Part shown: piece after piece, positions 17,286-26,059 of the stretch
Layout of the letters: each line of letters begins with the position of its first letter
Numbering within the stretch: the first letter of the stretch is position 1
DNA from: Rhodobacter sp.
GTDB taxonomy: Bacteria > Pseudomonadota > Alphaproteobacteria > Rhodobacterales > Rhodobacteraceae
NCBI GenBank assembly: GCA_030066215.1
Contig: JASJCA010000014.1
Coordinates: 24,437 to 88,436, forward strand
DNA: 64,000 nt
Reading direction: 5' to 3'
The notes under the pieces: generated by a model
Told to the model about the DNA's origin: nothing
Database searches by the model: none
The model's input: the letters and a program-made list of their open reading frames with translations, nothing else
Translations under genes and position numbers: made by a program

Positions 17286-18761
17286 ATGACACCAGGCACG
17301 GCAGCGATCATCGGCGGCGGGGTTATCGGCGGCGGCTGGGCGGCGCGGTTTGCGCTGATGGGCTGGAATGTGCGGGTGCTCGACCCGGACCCGGACTCGC
17401 AGCGCAAGATCGGCGAAGTTCTGGCCAATGCCCGCCGGGCGCTGCCCGGCCTCGCCGACGCCGCCCTCCCGCCCGAGGGCCGCATTACCTTCTGCACCGA
17501 CGCCGCGGTAGCCGTCTCGGGCGCCGACTGGGTCCAGGAAAGCGTGCCCGAGCGGTTGGAGCTGAAACGTGACGTCTACCGCACCCTGCAAGAGCACGCC
17601 GGCGACGCCATCATCGCCTCGTCCACCTCCGGTTTCAAACCCTCCGAACTGCAGGCCGGCGCCACCGACCCGGGCCAGATCCTCGTCGCCCACCCGTTCA
17701 ACCCGGTCTACCTGCTGCCCGTGGTCGAACTCGTCGGCACAGAGGCCAACCCGCCCGAAACCCTCACTCGCGCCGACGCCATCCTCAAAGACATCGGCAT
17801 GCACCCGCTGCACCTGGAACACGAGATCGACGCCCACATCGCCGACCGGCTGATGGAGGCCGTCTGGCGCGAGGCGCTCTGGCTCGTCAAAGACGGCGTC
17901 GCGACGACGGAAGAGATCGACGACGTGATCCGCCTGGGCTTCGGTCTCAGGTGGGCGCAAATGGGCCTGTTCGAGACCTTCCGCATCGCCGGCGGCGAGG
18001 CCGGCATGCGCCACTTCCTGCACCAATTCGGTCCGGCCCTGAAATGGCCCTGGACCAAGCTGATGGACGTCCCCGACCTGACCGAAGAGCTCATCGAGAC
18101 CATCGCGGGCCAATCCGACGTCCAATCAGGACGGCACAGCATCCGCGAACTCGAACGCCACCGCGACACCAACCTCGTTGCCCTAATGCGCGCGCTGAAA
18201 AGCCAGGACTGGGGCGCTGGCGCCGTGCTCAACGCCACGGACGCGGTGCTGCGGAAGAAAAACGGCATGGTGCAAAGGTTCGAAGACATCTACGACCTCA
18301 CGCAGCCGATCCTCACCCTTGACCGCACCGTGCCCTTGGACTGGACCGACTACAACGGCCACATGAACGAGGCGAAATACCTGCAGGCCTTCGGCGACGC
18401 CACCGACCGGTTCATGGAGATCGTCGGCTGCGACGCCGAGTATATCGCCACCGGCGGCAGTTATTTCACGGCCGAAACCCACATCCGGCATCTGGACGAA
18501 ATCCACGCCGGCCATCGGATCCACATCAAGACCCTCTGCGTGGGCGGCCAGGGTAAGAAAATGCACCTCTTTCACGAGCTTTGGGAAGCCGACAGGCTCT
18601 GCGCGACGGGCGAGCACTTTTTGCTGCACGTCTCGCTCGACACCCGCCGCCCGTCCGAGCCTTCGCCGGCCATCGCTCGCCACCTCGCGGCGATCGAAGC
18701 GGGGCACCAAGGCCTGGCGCGGCCAGCCGGCCTTGGCCGGGCGGTCGGCCAGCCGCGCTGA
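17286..18761 (+). CDS. lcdH: L-carnitine 3-dehydrogenase fused to a thioesterase domain
   Basis: A 491-residue two-domain protein. Residues 1-320 are a 3-hydroxyacyl-CoA dehydrogenase-like NAD enzyme: Rossmann motif IIGGGVIGGGW, acidic strand end VLDPD, SSTSGFKPSEL, and AHPFNPVYLLPVVELVG with the catalytic His. This matches L-carnitine dehydrogenases. From about residue 345 a hot-dog thioesterase begins with VPLDWTDYNGHMNEAKYL. Fused carnitine dehydrogenase-thioesterases are known in rhizobia and relatives. With the BKACE enzyme upstream, the module converts carnitine to 3-dehydrocarnitine, then betainyl-CoA, then glycine betaine. The ATG at 17286 gives the canonical N-terminus; the open frame upstream has no similarity. 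Confidence 0.88.
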   Translation: MTPGTAAIIGGGVIGGGWAARFALMGWNVRVLDPDPDSQRKIGEVLANARRALPGLADAALPPEGRITFCTDAAVAVSGADWVQESVPERLELKRDVYRTLQEHAGDAIIASSTSGFKPSELQAGATDPGQILVAHPFNPVYLLPVVELVGTEANPPETLTRADAILKDIGMHPLHLEHEIDAHIADRLMEAVWREALWLVKDGVATTEEIDDVIRLGFGLRWAQMGLFETFRIAGGEAGMRHFLHQFGPALKWPWTKLMDVPDLTEELIETIAGQSDVQSGRHSIRELERHRDTNLVALMRALKSQDWGAGAVLNATDAVLRKKNGMVQRFEDIYDLTQPILTLDRTVPLDWTDYNGHMNEAKYLQAFGDATDRFMEIVGCDAEYIATGGSYFTAETHIRHLDEIHAGHRIHIKTLCVGGQGKKMHLFHELWEADRLCATGEHFLLHVSLDTRRPSEPSPAIARHLAAIEAGHQGLARPAGLGRAVGQPR

Positions 18762-18773
18762 GCCCCCGGACCG

Positions 18774-19451
18774 TCAGAGTTTTTTCGCCACGACGAACCA
18801 ATTGTTCGGCGCGCCGTCGAACGCCCGCGCCTCTATGATCTCGAACCCGGCCGCGCGGATCGTCGCCTCCAATTCGGCCTTGCGGAAGTACAGAACACCG
18901 GGCGCTTTGCCGATAAGCTGCATCGCGCCGATGACCGGCTTGAGGTACCACATGTGCCCAATGCACGGCGTCTTGCTGATGAACAACCCGCCGGGTTTCA
19001 GCAGCTCCTGCGCCCGAACCACCGAAGCCTGCAAATCATCGACCAGATGATAGATGCTCGACCCGAACACCACGTCGAAAGTGCCCGTCTCGAACCGCGT
19101 CTCCACCACCGGCGCCACGGTGAATTCCAAGTTTTTCGCTCCGTCCGCCGCCAGCTTCTCGCGCGCGATCTCGATCATTCCGGGCGAGACATCGCTCGCC
19201 ACGTAGGCCGCGACCTCGGGCGCCAAGGTCAGCGCCGTCGAGCCGGTGCCGCAGCCCACCTCCAACACTCGGTCCTCAGGGCGCAAGTAGCTGCGCACCC
19301 GGTCCAGCGTTGCCTCATAGGCCGGTAGGTTCTTGACCGGCTGCGACGCGTATTTCCGCGCGATCCGGTCCCAGAATTTCGTCTCGCTTTTCATGCCGGG
19401 TCTCTTGGACTGAACCACAGGGTCGATTTCTACACTCACACTCATCGTCAT
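18774..19451 (-). CDS. Class I SAM-dependent methyltransferase
   Basis: A 225-residue Rossmann-fold methyltransferase. Motif I is VLEVGCGTGSTAL near residue 62, followed by the acidic end of strand two (ASDVSPGMI), motif IV DVVFGSSIYHLV, and a LKPGGLFISKTP loop. It belongs with UbiE/type 11 methyltransferases that act on small molecules or lipids; the substrate is unknown. It is convergent with the carnitine gene (12 bp between stops) and divergent from a LysR regulator, the classic layout for control by that regulator. An internal start at Met20 would remove a basic N-terminus. Confidence 0.84.
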   Translation of the reverse strand: MTMSVSVEIDPVVQSKRPGMKSETKFWDRIARKYASQPVKNLPAYEATLDRVRSYLRPEDRVLEVGCGTGSTALTLAPEVAAYVASDVSPGMIEIAREKLAADGAKNLEFTVAPVVETRFETGTFDVVFGSSIYHLVDDLQASVVRAQELLKPGGLFISKTPCIGHMWYLKPVIGAMQLIGKAPGVLYFRKAELEATIRAAGFEIIEARAFDGAPNNWFVVAKKL

Positions 19452-19556
19452 CTCCTTTCAAATCTTGCGGGCCGTCTCTGGCCGTCGTCAGCGATCTATC
19501 CATGCGTAGACCGAAAAGAAATTGCCGAAGCGCGTTGGTTTGATATACGTAAATGC

Positions 19557-20453
19557 ATGAATTGGTCATCCATGACGTTTGATTGGAATCAGGTTCGCGC
19601 GTTTCTCGCGACCGTGGAAGAAGGCTCGCTTTCCGCCGCCGCGCGTGCTTTGGGTCAAACCCAGCCAACCCTCGGCCGCCAGGTCGCGGCACTGGAAGAG
19701 GCGCTGGGCCTGCCGCTTTTCGAGCGCGCCGGCCGGTCGCTGATCTTGACCCAGTCTGGTGAGGACTTGCTTGATCACGTTCGGGCCATGGGCGAGGCTG
19801 CCAGCCGTATCTCGCTCGCCGCATCGGGGCAATCGCAAGCCATCGACGGCCGCGTCAGCATCACCGCCAGCGACGGCATGTCGGCCTATTTCCTGCCCAA
19901 GGTCCTGAAAACCCTACGGGCCACCGCCCCCGGCATCACCATCGACGTGGTGTCCTCGAACGCGATCCAGGATCTGCAGCGGCGCGAGGCCGACATCGCC
20001 ATTCGCCACGTCCAGCCCGACCAGCCCGACCTGATCGCCAAGCGGGTGCGCAACTCCACCGGCCATCTCTATGCCGCGACCCGGTATCTCGACGCCCGTG
20101 GTCGCCCCGAGACCGCCGACGATTTGGCAGACCACGATTTCATCGGGTTGCAAAACCCCGAGCGCTTCACCGCCGAGATCAACCGCCGCATGGGGCTCAA
20201 CCTGTCGCCGGACGTCCTGAAAATCACCTCCGATAGCGGCGTCGCCGGGTGGGAAATGGTGAAACAGGGGCTGGGCATTACCGTGATGATGAAAGACCTC
20301 GCCGAGGCCACCCCCGGCATCGAGAAGGTTCTGCCCGACCTGCCGGCCGTCGAGGTGCCCGTCTGGCTGACCGTGCATCGCGAGTTGCGCTCCAGCCGTC
20401 GCATCCGCGTGGTGTTCGATGCTCTGGCAGAGGCATTGGCCAAGCCCAATTGA
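19557..20453 (+). CDS. LysR-family transcriptional regulator
   Basis: A 298-residue LTTR. The N-terminal winged helix-turn-helix reads VRAFLATVEEGSLSAAARALG, then TQPTLGRQVAALEEALG. A linker helix and a periplasmic-binding-like effector domain follow from about residue 90 to the end. A second possible start is the ATG at 19572, giving MTFDWNQV, a very common LysR beginning. It is transcribed away from the methyltransferase gene across a 105-bp spacer and most likely regulates that gene and itself. The co-inducer is unknown. Confidence 0.88.
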   Translation: MNWSSMTFDWNQVRAFLATVEEGSLSAAARALGQTQPTLGRQVAALEEALGLPLFERAGRSLILTQSGEDLLDHVRAMGEAASRISLAASGQSQAIDGRVSITASDGMSAYFLPKVLKTLRATAPGITIDVVSSNAIQDLQRREADIAIRHVQPDQPDLIAKRVRNSTGHLYAATRYLDARGRPETADDLADHDFIGLQNPERFTAEINRRMGLNLSPDVLKITSDSGVAGWEMVKQGLGITVMMKDLAEATPGIEKVLPDLPAVEVPVWLTVHRELRSSRRIRVVFDALAEALAKPN

Positions 20454-20631
20454 ACGGAGCCCACGGACCATAGCCTAGCGAACTGAAATCTTTGGGCTGA
20501 ACCGGACCTTGGTCACCGGAGGAAACGAGGCCCTCAATCGCCGTGGCCAAAGGGCCGCTTTGAACCGGTCCACCCTGCTGCCCACGGCTTTGCAACGAAA
20601 AGAACCAACTCAGGCCTACCCGGACGAGGCG

Positions 20632-21489
20632 TCAGACCACATCGCCCAACAACCCACCCAAATACCCCTCGATCTCGCGATCCGACACCGCCGCCTCCTT
20701 CACCAAGCCGTCAAAATGCCGGCTGAAGGTCTGCACCCGCTCGCTGTCGCGGAACGCGATGTAGTTCCGCCCCACGTAAAGCACCGCCAACAGCGGCCCG
20801 AACACCGTCACCGGCGCCGAAAACACGCGCCGGGCGTCGTAGAGATAGAGGCGCAGCGTCGGATAAAGCTGGCGGTAGAGCGTCAGCAGCTGATCCAGCT
20901 GCGCCTGCCGCAGTTCCGCCGCCAATCCGCGGTAATAGCCCTCGCCGCGCGCCATACTCTGGATCTCGTGCGCCGGAATCGCGATCTCGAAATCCGACCG
21001 CGACGCCCGCATGAAATCCAGCCGGTCCTTCGACGCCCCGATCGCCTGCTCGGTCGTACGCCCCAGATGCGGTCGGTATTCCCACTCCAGCATCGCCCGG
21101 GTCTTCAGCATGTCGGGCAGCCCCGCCGGTACATGCCGGATCTTGTAGCCCACCGCCTCCTTGTGCCAGTCGAAGATCTGCTCGTCGACCAATGCTCGTG
21201 GTGCCTCGGTCATGGTCAGGTTGATCGCCATCAAATCGGCCGCGCTTTCCGGCCGGTCGCTCAGGCCCAACAACCAGTCCGACGACACCCCCAATTCGAC
21301 GGCGCATTCGCCCACCACCTGCGCGTTCGGCAGCCGCGCCCCATTGCCGGTCAGAAGCTGTGAGATCGTCGACCGGTCCACGCCAATGGCACGGGCAAGC
21401 GCGCTTTGATTGATGCCGGCCTCGCCCATGGCCTGCGCCAGCCGGGCGCGGAAGGCCTCCGCGCGATCACGTTTGTCCTGTTTTGTCAT
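20632..21489 (-). CDS. XRE-family transcriptional regulator with C-terminal effector region
   Basis: A 285-residue protein. Residues 15-80 form an HTH_3 domain (INQSALARAIGVDRSTISQLL). The remaining 200 residues have no named domain that I recognise but recur with this HTH in Rhodobacterales, including YLYDARRVFSAPVTVFG and YVGRNYIAF. This part has an alternating strand/helix character and may bind a lipid-related ligand. The gene is divergent from the DUF2061/desaturase pair across a 109-bp AT-rich spacer and is a good candidate for its regulator. The 178-bp gap downstream, facing the LysR gene, contains nothing recognisable. Confidence 0.78.
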   Translation of the reverse strand: MTKQDKRDRAEAFRARLAQAMGEAGINQSALARAIGVDRSTISQLLTGNGARLPNAQVVGECAVELGVSSDWLLGLSDRPESAADLMAINLTMTEAPRALVDEQIFDWHKEAVGYKIRHVPAGLPDMLKTRAMLEWEYRPHLGRTTEQAIGASKDRLDFMRASRSDFEIAIPAHEIQSMARGEGYYRGLAAELRQAQLDQLLTLYRQLYPTLRLYLYDARRVFSAPVTVFGPLLAVLYVGRNYIAFRDSERVQTFSRHFDGLVKEAAVSDREIEGYLGGLLGDVV

Positions 21490-21598
21490 GATTGGTTCAG
21501 AAATTCACATTACGCCAGATTAAGTTAACCATATCCAGAATTCAAATAACCCGACGAGCGGGCTAAACCAGTGTCACATTCTCGTTACCGGAGATCGA

Positions 21599-21805
21599 AT
21601 GGAAACAGGGCGCCGCACTGTTGTCAAAGCCGTTTTGTGGAACCTGCTGGGGCTTACGGTGATGGCTCTCGTGGGGTTCGCAGCCACCGGGTCGATGGCG
21701 CTCGGCGGCGGGATGGCTGTGGTCAACGCCGCGCTCGGCTTCGTCGTCTATCTGATCTACGAGCGGATCTGGACCCGCATATCCTGGGGCCGTGTCCAGC
21801 CATGA
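21599..21805 (+). CDS. DUF2061 membrane protein
   Basis: A 68-residue protein made almost wholly of one DUF2061 unit: a basic start METGRRTVVKAVLW, a helix LLGLTVMALVGFAATGSMALGGG, then a second helix with NAALGFVVYLIYERIWTRISWG. Two membrane helices are predicted. DUF2061 proteins are small and uncharacterised. Its stop overlaps the desaturase start by 4 bp (ATGA), implying translational coupling and a linked role, perhaps membrane association of the desaturase. Confidence 0.75.
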   Translation: METGRRTVVKAVLWNLLGLTVMALVGFAATGSMALGGGMAVVNAALGFVVYLIYERIWTRISWGRVQP

Positions 21806-22689
21806 GGCGGGTTTTGTCCGAATGGCCGACCCTGGCCCTTTTGGCCATCTGCTACGCCGCCTGGGGCGTCGGCACCACTGCCGCCGCCGCACTCTGGCTG
21901 CCGCTGGGCATCGCCGTGACCACGCTCGCCATCGCGCTTTTCGCCTCGCTGCAGCACGAAATGATCCACGGCCATCCGTTCAAGAACGCCGCGGCCAACG
22001 CCGCCCTGGTGTTTCCCGGACTGACCCTCTTCATCCCCTATGGCCGCTTCCGCGACACCCATCTCGATCACCACCAGGACGCGCGCCTGACCGACCCCTA
22101 TGACGACCCCGAGACCAACTATCTCGACCCCGCCGTCTGGCACCGCCTGCCGCGTGCGGTCCGTGCGGTCTTGCGCTTCAACAACACGCTTCTCGGCCGT
22201 TTGACCGTCGGTACTGCCGTGTCGCTGGTCACGGTCGCCGTCGCCGACCTGCGTGCCGCGCGAACCGGCGACGCCCGTGTCCTGCGCGGCTGGCTTTGGC
22301 ACATCCCGGCGCTCGTCCCGGTCATCGCCTGGCTTGCCACCGCCGCCCAAATGCCGCTTTGGGCCTACATCCTGTCGGCCTATGCCGGCCTGTCGCTGAT
22401 CAAGATCCGCACCTTCCTCGAACACCAGGCGCATGACCGCGCCTCGGGCCGCACCGTGATCATCGAGGACCGCGGCCCACTGGCCTGGCTCTTTCTCAAC
22501 AACAACCTGCACGTCGTGCACCACATGCACCCGCGTGTCGCCTGGTACCGCCTGCCGCGGCTATATGCCGACAACAAGGAGCGGTTCCTCGAACGCAACG
22601 GCGGCTACGTCTACCGCTCTTACGCCGAGATCTTCCGCCGCTACCTGTTCCGCCGCAAAGACCCGGTGCCGCATCCGTTCTGGCCCTGA
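21802..22689 (+). CDS. Membrane fatty acid desaturase/hydroxylase
   Basis: A 295-residue di-iron integral membrane enzyme. The three histidine boxes are present: HEMIHGH near residue 53, DTHLDHHQD near residue 93 and HVVHHMHP near residue 240. Four or more hydrophobic helices separate them. It belongs to the acyl-lipid desaturase/beta-carotene hydroxylase superfamily; substrate (fatty acyl chain, sterol or carotenoid) is not determined. The start at 21802 overlaps the DUF2061 stop. An XRE regulator lies divergently upstream and probably controls the pair. Confidence 0.87.
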   Translation: MRRVLSEWPTLALLAICYAAWGVGTTAAAALWLPLGIAVTTLAIALFASLQHEMIHGHPFKNAAANAALVFPGLTLFIPYGRFRDTHLDHHQDARLTDPYDDPETNYLDPAVWHRLPRAVRAVLRFNNTLLGRLTVGTAVSLVTVAVADLRAARTGDARVLRGWLWHIPALVPVIAWLATAAQMPLWAYILSAYAGLSLIKIRTFLEHQAHDRASGRTVIIEDRGPLAWLFLNNNLHVVHHMHPRVAWYRLPRLYADNKERFLERNGGYVYRSYAEIFRRYLFRRKDPVPHPFWP

Positions 22690-22716
22690 CCTGACCCCCA
22701 TGCCATAGCAGGCGGC

Positions 22717-23613
22717 ATGGAGCTTTGGATCGCCGTCACGATCGCCGCCGCCGCGGTGCAGACCGTGCGCTTCATGCTGCAAAAGCAGATCAAGGCGGCG
22801 GGCCTGTCGACCGGCGGCGCCACATTCTCGCGCTTCATCTTCGCAGCCCCCTTGGCCGCCCTGACCGTCGCTGTCCTGATGCAGGCGATGGCCGAACCCT
22901 GGCCCCCGTTGACCGCCGCCTTTTGGGCCTATGCGCTCGGCGGCGGGCTCGGCCAGATCGCCGGCACCTTCTGCACCGTGGCGCTGTTTTCGTTGCGGAA
23001 TTTCGCCGTCGGCATCGCGTTCACCAAGACCGAAACCGTCCAGGTCGCCATCTTCTCGGCCATCGTTTTGGGAGAGGCCGTCACCGGCACCGGCCTTCTC
23101 GCCATCCTGATCGGCGCCGCCGGCGTCATCCTGCTGTCGATTCCCGCCACCGGCTTTGCCGGCGGCTCACTCATGAACCGCGCCACCGCCCTCGGCCTCT
23201 TCGGGGGCGCCGCCTTCGGCATCGCCGCCATTGGCTACCGCGGTGCGGCATTGACCCTGGGCGAGGCGCATTTCTTTTTCCGCGCTGCCTTCACGCTGGC
23301 CGCCGTCACCGCCCTGCAGACCGTGATCATGGCCGCCTGGCTGCGCGCGCGGGAACCCGGCCAGATCACCCAAGTCCTGGCCGGCTGGCGCATCACTGCG
23401 CTGGTCGGTCTCACCGGCATGCTCGGCTCGTTGGGCTGGTTCACCGCCTTCACCCTGCAAAACGCGGCCTATGTCCGCGCCCTGGGTCAGGTCGAGCTGA
23501 TCTTCGGCTTTCTCGTCACGGCGCTCGTCTTCCGCGAGCGCGTGAGCTGGCGGGAATTCACCGGTATCGCGCTCTTGGGCCTGAGCATCGTGTTGATCGT
23601 GCTGTTGATTTGA
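22717..23613 (+). CDS. EamA/DMT-family transporter
   Basis: A 298-residue inner-membrane protein with ten hydrophobic helices arranged as two EamA repeats (residues about 5-145 and 155-298). Repeat ends carry the usual acidic motif: FSAIVLGEAVTGTGLLA in the first half and ALVFRERVSWREFTGIAL in the second. Drug/metabolite transporters of this type export amino acids or other metabolites; the cargo is unknown. It starts 27 bp after the desaturase stop and may be in the same transcript. Confidence 0.86.
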   Translation: MELWIAVTIAAAAVQTVRFMLQKQIKAAGLSTGGATFSRFIFAAPLAALTVAVLMQAMAEPWPPLTAAFWAYALGGGLGQIAGTFCTVALFSLRNFAVGIAFTKTETVQVAIFSAIVLGEAVTGTGLLAILIGAAGVILLSIPATGFAGGSLMNRATALGLFGGAAFGIAAIGYRGAALTLGEAHFFFRAAFTLAAVTALQTVIMAAWLRAREPGQITQVLAGWRITALVGLTGMLGSLGWFTAFTLQNAAYVRALGQVELIFGFLVTALVFRERVSWREFTGIALLGLSIVLIVLLI

Positions 23614-23825
23614 GGGACGGAGCCGAAGATCACTCCAACCGAGACCTGAGGAACAGTCCTGCCGATCGCTCATGGCCAGGACCTGGCTTTTGTGAGCGCT
23701 TCTTGGCGCACTGCCTTTGCTGCACAGCGTCGGGCAGAAAACCGGAAACGGCCGGGCTTCAGAATCGCATTGTCGCCGTCGTGGTCGCTGGTAGTGTGCG
23801 ACTGAACGTTTTCTGGAGAGCCCTG

Positions 23826-24425
23826 ATGAGACGTCACCAAGTAGCTTTCTTTGCGGGCATTGCGGCGGTGATGCTCGCTTTGCTGTCTACGTCCGCCTCG
23901 GCCCACACGGGCGAGGGCATCAACAGCGGTTTTGCCTCCGGCTTCTGGCATCCGATCCTTGGGTGGGATCATGTCGTGGCAATGGTCGCCGTCGGTCTGT
24001 GGGGGGCGTTTCTAGGGTTGCCGGCGCTGTGGATCCTGCCGGTGGTTTTCCCGTTGGTCATGGCGTTCGGGGGTGCCCTGGGCGTCATCGGCGTGCCGGT
24101 CCCGGCGGTGGAGACCGGGATTGCGCTCTCTGGCGTCATCCTTGGCCTGTTGATTGCCTTCGCGGTGCGCGCGCCCCTTTGGGTCGCTGCGGTCATCGTG
24201 GGGGTGTTTGCGGTCTTTCATGGCCATGCCCACGGCACAGAGCTTCCCGAGGCGTTCAATGCCTACGGCTACGCAGTGGGATTTGTGGTCGGAACCGGAC
24301 TTCTGCACCTTGCGGGCATCGGCCTAGGCTTTCTCACCAAGTCGAGTGTGGGCGCCGCCGCCGTCCGTGGCGTCGGGGGTCTCATTGCATTGGTCGGTGC
24401 CGCCTTCCTGTTCGGTTTCGCCTGA
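23826..24425 (+). CDS. HupE/UreJ-family nickel/cobalt-type membrane protein
   Basis: A 199-residue protein with a cleavable signal peptide (MRRHQVAFFAG to ASA) and six to seven helices. The family signature HPILGWDHVVAMVAVG is present near residue 42, and FHGHAHG near residue 130 adds a second metal-binding site. HupE and UreJ proteins move nickel or cobalt across the inner membrane for hydrogenase or urease. No such enzyme gene is in the window, so the metal user must be elsewhere. The start at 23826 is supported by the signal peptide. Confidence 0.85.
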   Translation: MRRHQVAFFAGIAAVMLALLSTSASAHTGEGINSGFASGFWHPILGWDHVVAMVAVGLWGAFLGLPALWILPVVFPLVMAFGGALGVIGVPVPAVETGIALSGVILGLLIAFAVRAPLWVAAVIVGVFAVFHGHAHGTELPEAFNAYGYAVGFVVGTGLLHLAGIGLGFLTKSSVGAAAVRGVGGLIALVGAAFLFGFA

Positions 24426-24433
24426 GCCCAATC

Positions 24434-25042
24434 TTGCGGGGACGCGTATGCATCCTGGTCCTGGCGGCCGGTCTTTCCGCCGCGCGGGCCGAGGCGCATG
24501 CCTTTCAGTCCGGGGCGGATTACTACGCTCAATTCCTTGAAGGCGCGGGTGTCATCCTCTGGTATCCGGAGACGCTGCTTCCGCTTCTGTCGCTGGGGAT
24601 TTTGCTGAGCCTCTGGCACCCCGAAGGCATGTTGCGGGCCTGGCCCGCGTTCCTGATGGGACTCTTGGCCGGCATCCCACTGGCGGCATTTGTCGGAACG
24701 TGGGTGACCTCGGTCCTTCTGATTGCCGGTATCCTGACTGCGATCCTCGCCGCGCTCCTGCAACGGCACATCCGGGCCGAGGCGCTTGCGATCAGCCTTA
24801 GTTTGGGGCTTCTCGCGTCCGCGGCAAGCCTTCAGGGGCACGGCGTCCTGGAGCTGCCGGTCTTCATCTACGTTGGGATTGTCTTTGCCGCCAATATGGT
24901 GACGGCTTGTGCCGCGGGTATCGCAAGTCTTGCTATGGAGCGGGTCGAGGCGAACTGGATGCGAATTCTTTGGCGCATCGCGGGCTCTTGGCTCGCCGCA
25001 ATCATGACGCTCGTCTTTGCCTTCACTCTAACTGCGACTTGA
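24434..25042 (+). CDS. HupE-associated integral membrane protein
   Basis: A membrane protein of about 202 residues encoded directly behind hupE. It has a signal-like N-terminus (VLAAGLSAARAEAHA), then AFQSGADYYAQFLEGAGVIL and about six hydrophobic helices. It resembles HupE/UreJ-type proteins loosely in size and topology but lacks the HPxxGxDH signature. No ATG is available at the expected place: a TTG at 24434 or a CTG overlapping the hupE stop at 24422 are the candidate starts, both implying coupling to hupE. Function unknown; a partner of the HupE protein is likely. Confidence 0.65.
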   Translation: MRGRVCILVLAAGLSAARAEAHAFQSGADYYAQFLEGAGVILWYPETLLPLLSLGILLSLWHPEGMLRAWPAFLMGLLAGIPLAAFVGTWVTSVLLIAGILTAILAALLQRHIRAEALAISLSLGLLASAASLQGHGVLELPVFIYVGIVFAANMVTACAAGIASLAMERVEANWMRILWRIAGSWLAAIMTLVFAFTLTAT

Positions 25043-25337
25043 GCGCCTCAAAAACCATCCGGAGAGCACCGCCCATGACCCCAAGGGTGTGGCGCCGTGA
25101 AGATCGCGAGCCAAGGACCGGTCGTCTTTGCCACAACCCGCCGCATCCCGAGACATCAGGTACCCGCTGACGTATATTTCTCTGATGGCAACTTAGCCTC
25201 GTAGGATAGGTGATCTCACCAATCATCCTCCAATGAAACACAGATTCACCGGGTTCCGGATTCTCCACCTATTTGCGCCAATATGAACAATATCAATAGT
25301 TTAAACATATGTCCCCATGAGGAAACTTACCGGATCC
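25043..25337. other. Intergenic gap without recognised features
   Basis: About 295 bp between the second HupE-type gene and the convergent Nudix gene. It is more AT-rich than the neighbours, notably around 25275-25320. I see no gene, repeat or clear terminator hairpin. Confidence 0.5.
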
Positions 25338-26036
25338 TCACCCCCGCGCGGCCATCGGTCCGACGCCGCCGAGACGGCGGAACAGGCTCTCTTCGGCGCC
25401 GTTGTCGAAGAACGGCACCGTTGCGGGCGGGCCCAGGTCCGGCAGCGCGGCGGCCACCTCCGCCAGCACCACCTCGGTGATGAAGGGCAGTTGGAATTCC
25501 CGCACCCTCTCAAGCTCAATCCACTGAAGATGGCTCAATTCGTCCGAGGCCCCGCTGAAATCATCCGGATCCCCCAATAGGGCCGCTGCGTCGACCAGAA
25601 AGAACCGCGCATCGAAGCGGCGTGGCCGGCCCGGCGGGGTGATCGCGCGGAACACGAAGGACAGTCTGTCCGCCGCCGGCACCACGCCGGCTGCCGCAAA
25701 GCCTTGCCAGTCGGGCGGCGCCGCGCCGGGCCAGGCGCCGGGACGGCCCAGCCGTAATCCGGTCTCCTCCCACAATTCGCGCACCGCCGCCGCCGCCAAC
25801 CCCGGCCCCAGTCCAGGTGTGCTGCGTTCCTCGATCCGGCTCAGACAGAGCTCGGGCAGTGCCCCGGCCAGCGGTACGTCGTGATCGCCCGCATCGAGCG
25901 CTCCGCCGGGGAACACGAACTTATTGGGCATGAAGGCCGCCTGCGCGCCCCGCTGCCCCATCAGCACCCGCGGACGAACGGCGGCGTCCCGCACCACGAT
26001 CACCGTCGCCGCGTCCCGGATCGCCGTTTTGTCCAT
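25338..26036 (-). CDS. Nudix hydrolase
   Basis: A 232-residue Nudix protein. The Nudix box is split: GGALDAGDHDV near residue 45, then AAAVRELWEETGL near residue 85, with an insertion of some 35 residues between. This is the layout of the NUDT19/RP2-like branch, which hydrolyses CoA or nucleotide derivatives. The start MDKTAIRDAATVIVV gives the canonical first strand; the frame stays open far upstream through the DUF983 gene but without similarity. It begins 23 bp after the DUF983 stop and is probably co-transcribed with it. Confidence 0.85.
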   Translation of the reverse strand: MDKTAIRDAATVIVVRDAAVRPRVLMGQRGAQAAFMPNKFVFPGGALDAGDHDVPLAGALPELCLSRIEERSTPGLGPGLAAAAVRELWEETGLRLGRPGAWPGAAPPDWQGFAAAGVVPAADRLSFVFRAITPPGRPRRFDARFFLVDAAALLGDPDDFSGASDELSHLQWIELERVREFQLPFITEVVLAEVAAALPDLGPPATVPFFDNGAEESLFRRLGGVGPMAARG

Positions 26037-26059
26037 GACACCCCGCGCCAGCGGGCCGC

